Below, one piece after another: positions 12,390-12,497 of a stretch of DNA of 12,497 nucleotides (position 1 is its first letter; the number at the start of each line of letters is the position of its first letter). Under the pieces are notes generated by a model. The model did no database searches, was not told the DNA's origin, and saw only the letters and a list, made by a program, of their open reading frames with translations. The stretch is from Lentisphaeria bacterium UBA1791 (GTDB lineage Bacteria > Verrucomicrobiota > Lentisphaeria > Victivallales > Victivallaceae): NCBI GenBank assembly GCA_002314455.1, contig DCFZ01000038.1, positions 1-12,497 on the forward strand, read 5' to 3'. Position numbers and translations under genes: made by a program.

Positions 12390-12497
12390 ACGGCGCCGGA
12401 TTGCGGCGCCGTCCCGACCGCTACGCGGCTCGGCTTCGGTCGACTTCCTGGGGACCCCGCGCTATCGCGCTCCGTTCCTCGCTACGCTCCGGTACTC
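12390..12497 (+). repeat. GC-rich, self-similar non-coding sequence at the right edge
   Basis: After the last stop a hairpin ACGGCGCC-7 bases-GGCGCCGT (12390-12412) is followed by sequence built from variants of CGCT(A/T)(C/T)GC(G/T)C CG, such as CGCTATCGCGCTCCG and CGCTACGCTCCGG, and by TGGGGACCCC. There is no T run, so it is not a standard terminator. It resembles interspersed non-coding repeat DNA and no reading frame in it can be supported. Confidence 0.35.

Noticed and set aside
1..12497. CRISPR array, tRNA genes, rRNA, prophage or toxin-antitoxin genes
   Set aside because: No regularly spaced repeats, no cloverleaf other than the tRNA-like part of ssrA, and no phage or toxin-type proteins were seen on either strand.

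Overview
The window looks like a chromosomal, accessory, carbohydrate-degrading region of a Gram-negative bacterium, probably of the Lentisphaerae/Victivallis or PVC type. This is inferred from protein content only: a secreted multidomain TIM-barrel hydrolase, a GHL6-type glycosidase, a short neutral-ceramidase-fold protein, an AAC(3)-fold protein and remnants of a Gfo/Idh/MocA oxidoreductase. No rRNA or other phylogenetic marker except tmRNA is present.

Layout. Bases 1-65 carry the 3' end of a plus-strand gene. It is followed closely by a 43-residue, cysteine-containing peptide gene (81-212) with a YxxP leader-like motif and a strong terminator. Bases 415-564 hold the C-terminal remnant of an ISL3-type transposase. 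A complete transfer-messenger RNA (ssrA) lies on the minus strand at 643-999; its tag reads ANEEFALAA and it has a terminator next to its CCA end. From 1154 to 7034 everything runs on the minus strand. In transcription order this is a cytoplasmic GHL6/GH42-like glycosidase (7034-5004), a decayed cupin-like gene (4989-4847), a promoter, a secreted protein of about 1065 residues with CBM-like, ThuA-like and TIM-barrel regions (4776-1579), a decayed Gfo/Idh/MocA gene (1520-1330), a decayed secreted-protein gene (1289-1197) and a terminator. From 7149 to the right end everything runs on the plus strand: an AraC-family regulator, a neutral-ceramidase-fold hydrolase, an MFS transporter, an AAC(3)-fold N-acetyltransferase with an unusual N-terminal extension, and a small secreted protein that overlaps it by 4 bp.

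How the genes may work together (inference). The AraC regulator sits in the centre. Its promoter overlaps, back to back, that of the GHL6 glycosidase, and a 20-bp-spaced direct repeat plus a 14-bp palindrome precede the ceramidase-like gene. The set looks like a regulated catabolic locus: an exported glycan-active enzyme, an MFS importer, an intracellular glycosidase, and an intracellular pair that could cleave and form amide/acyl bonds. The substrate cannot be told from sequence.

The most striking structural feature is that at least three, perhaps four, genes survive only as a ribosome-binding site with a 5' end joined to a 3' end, as if their interiors had been deleted. This points to ongoing gene decay or to a recurrent deletion process.
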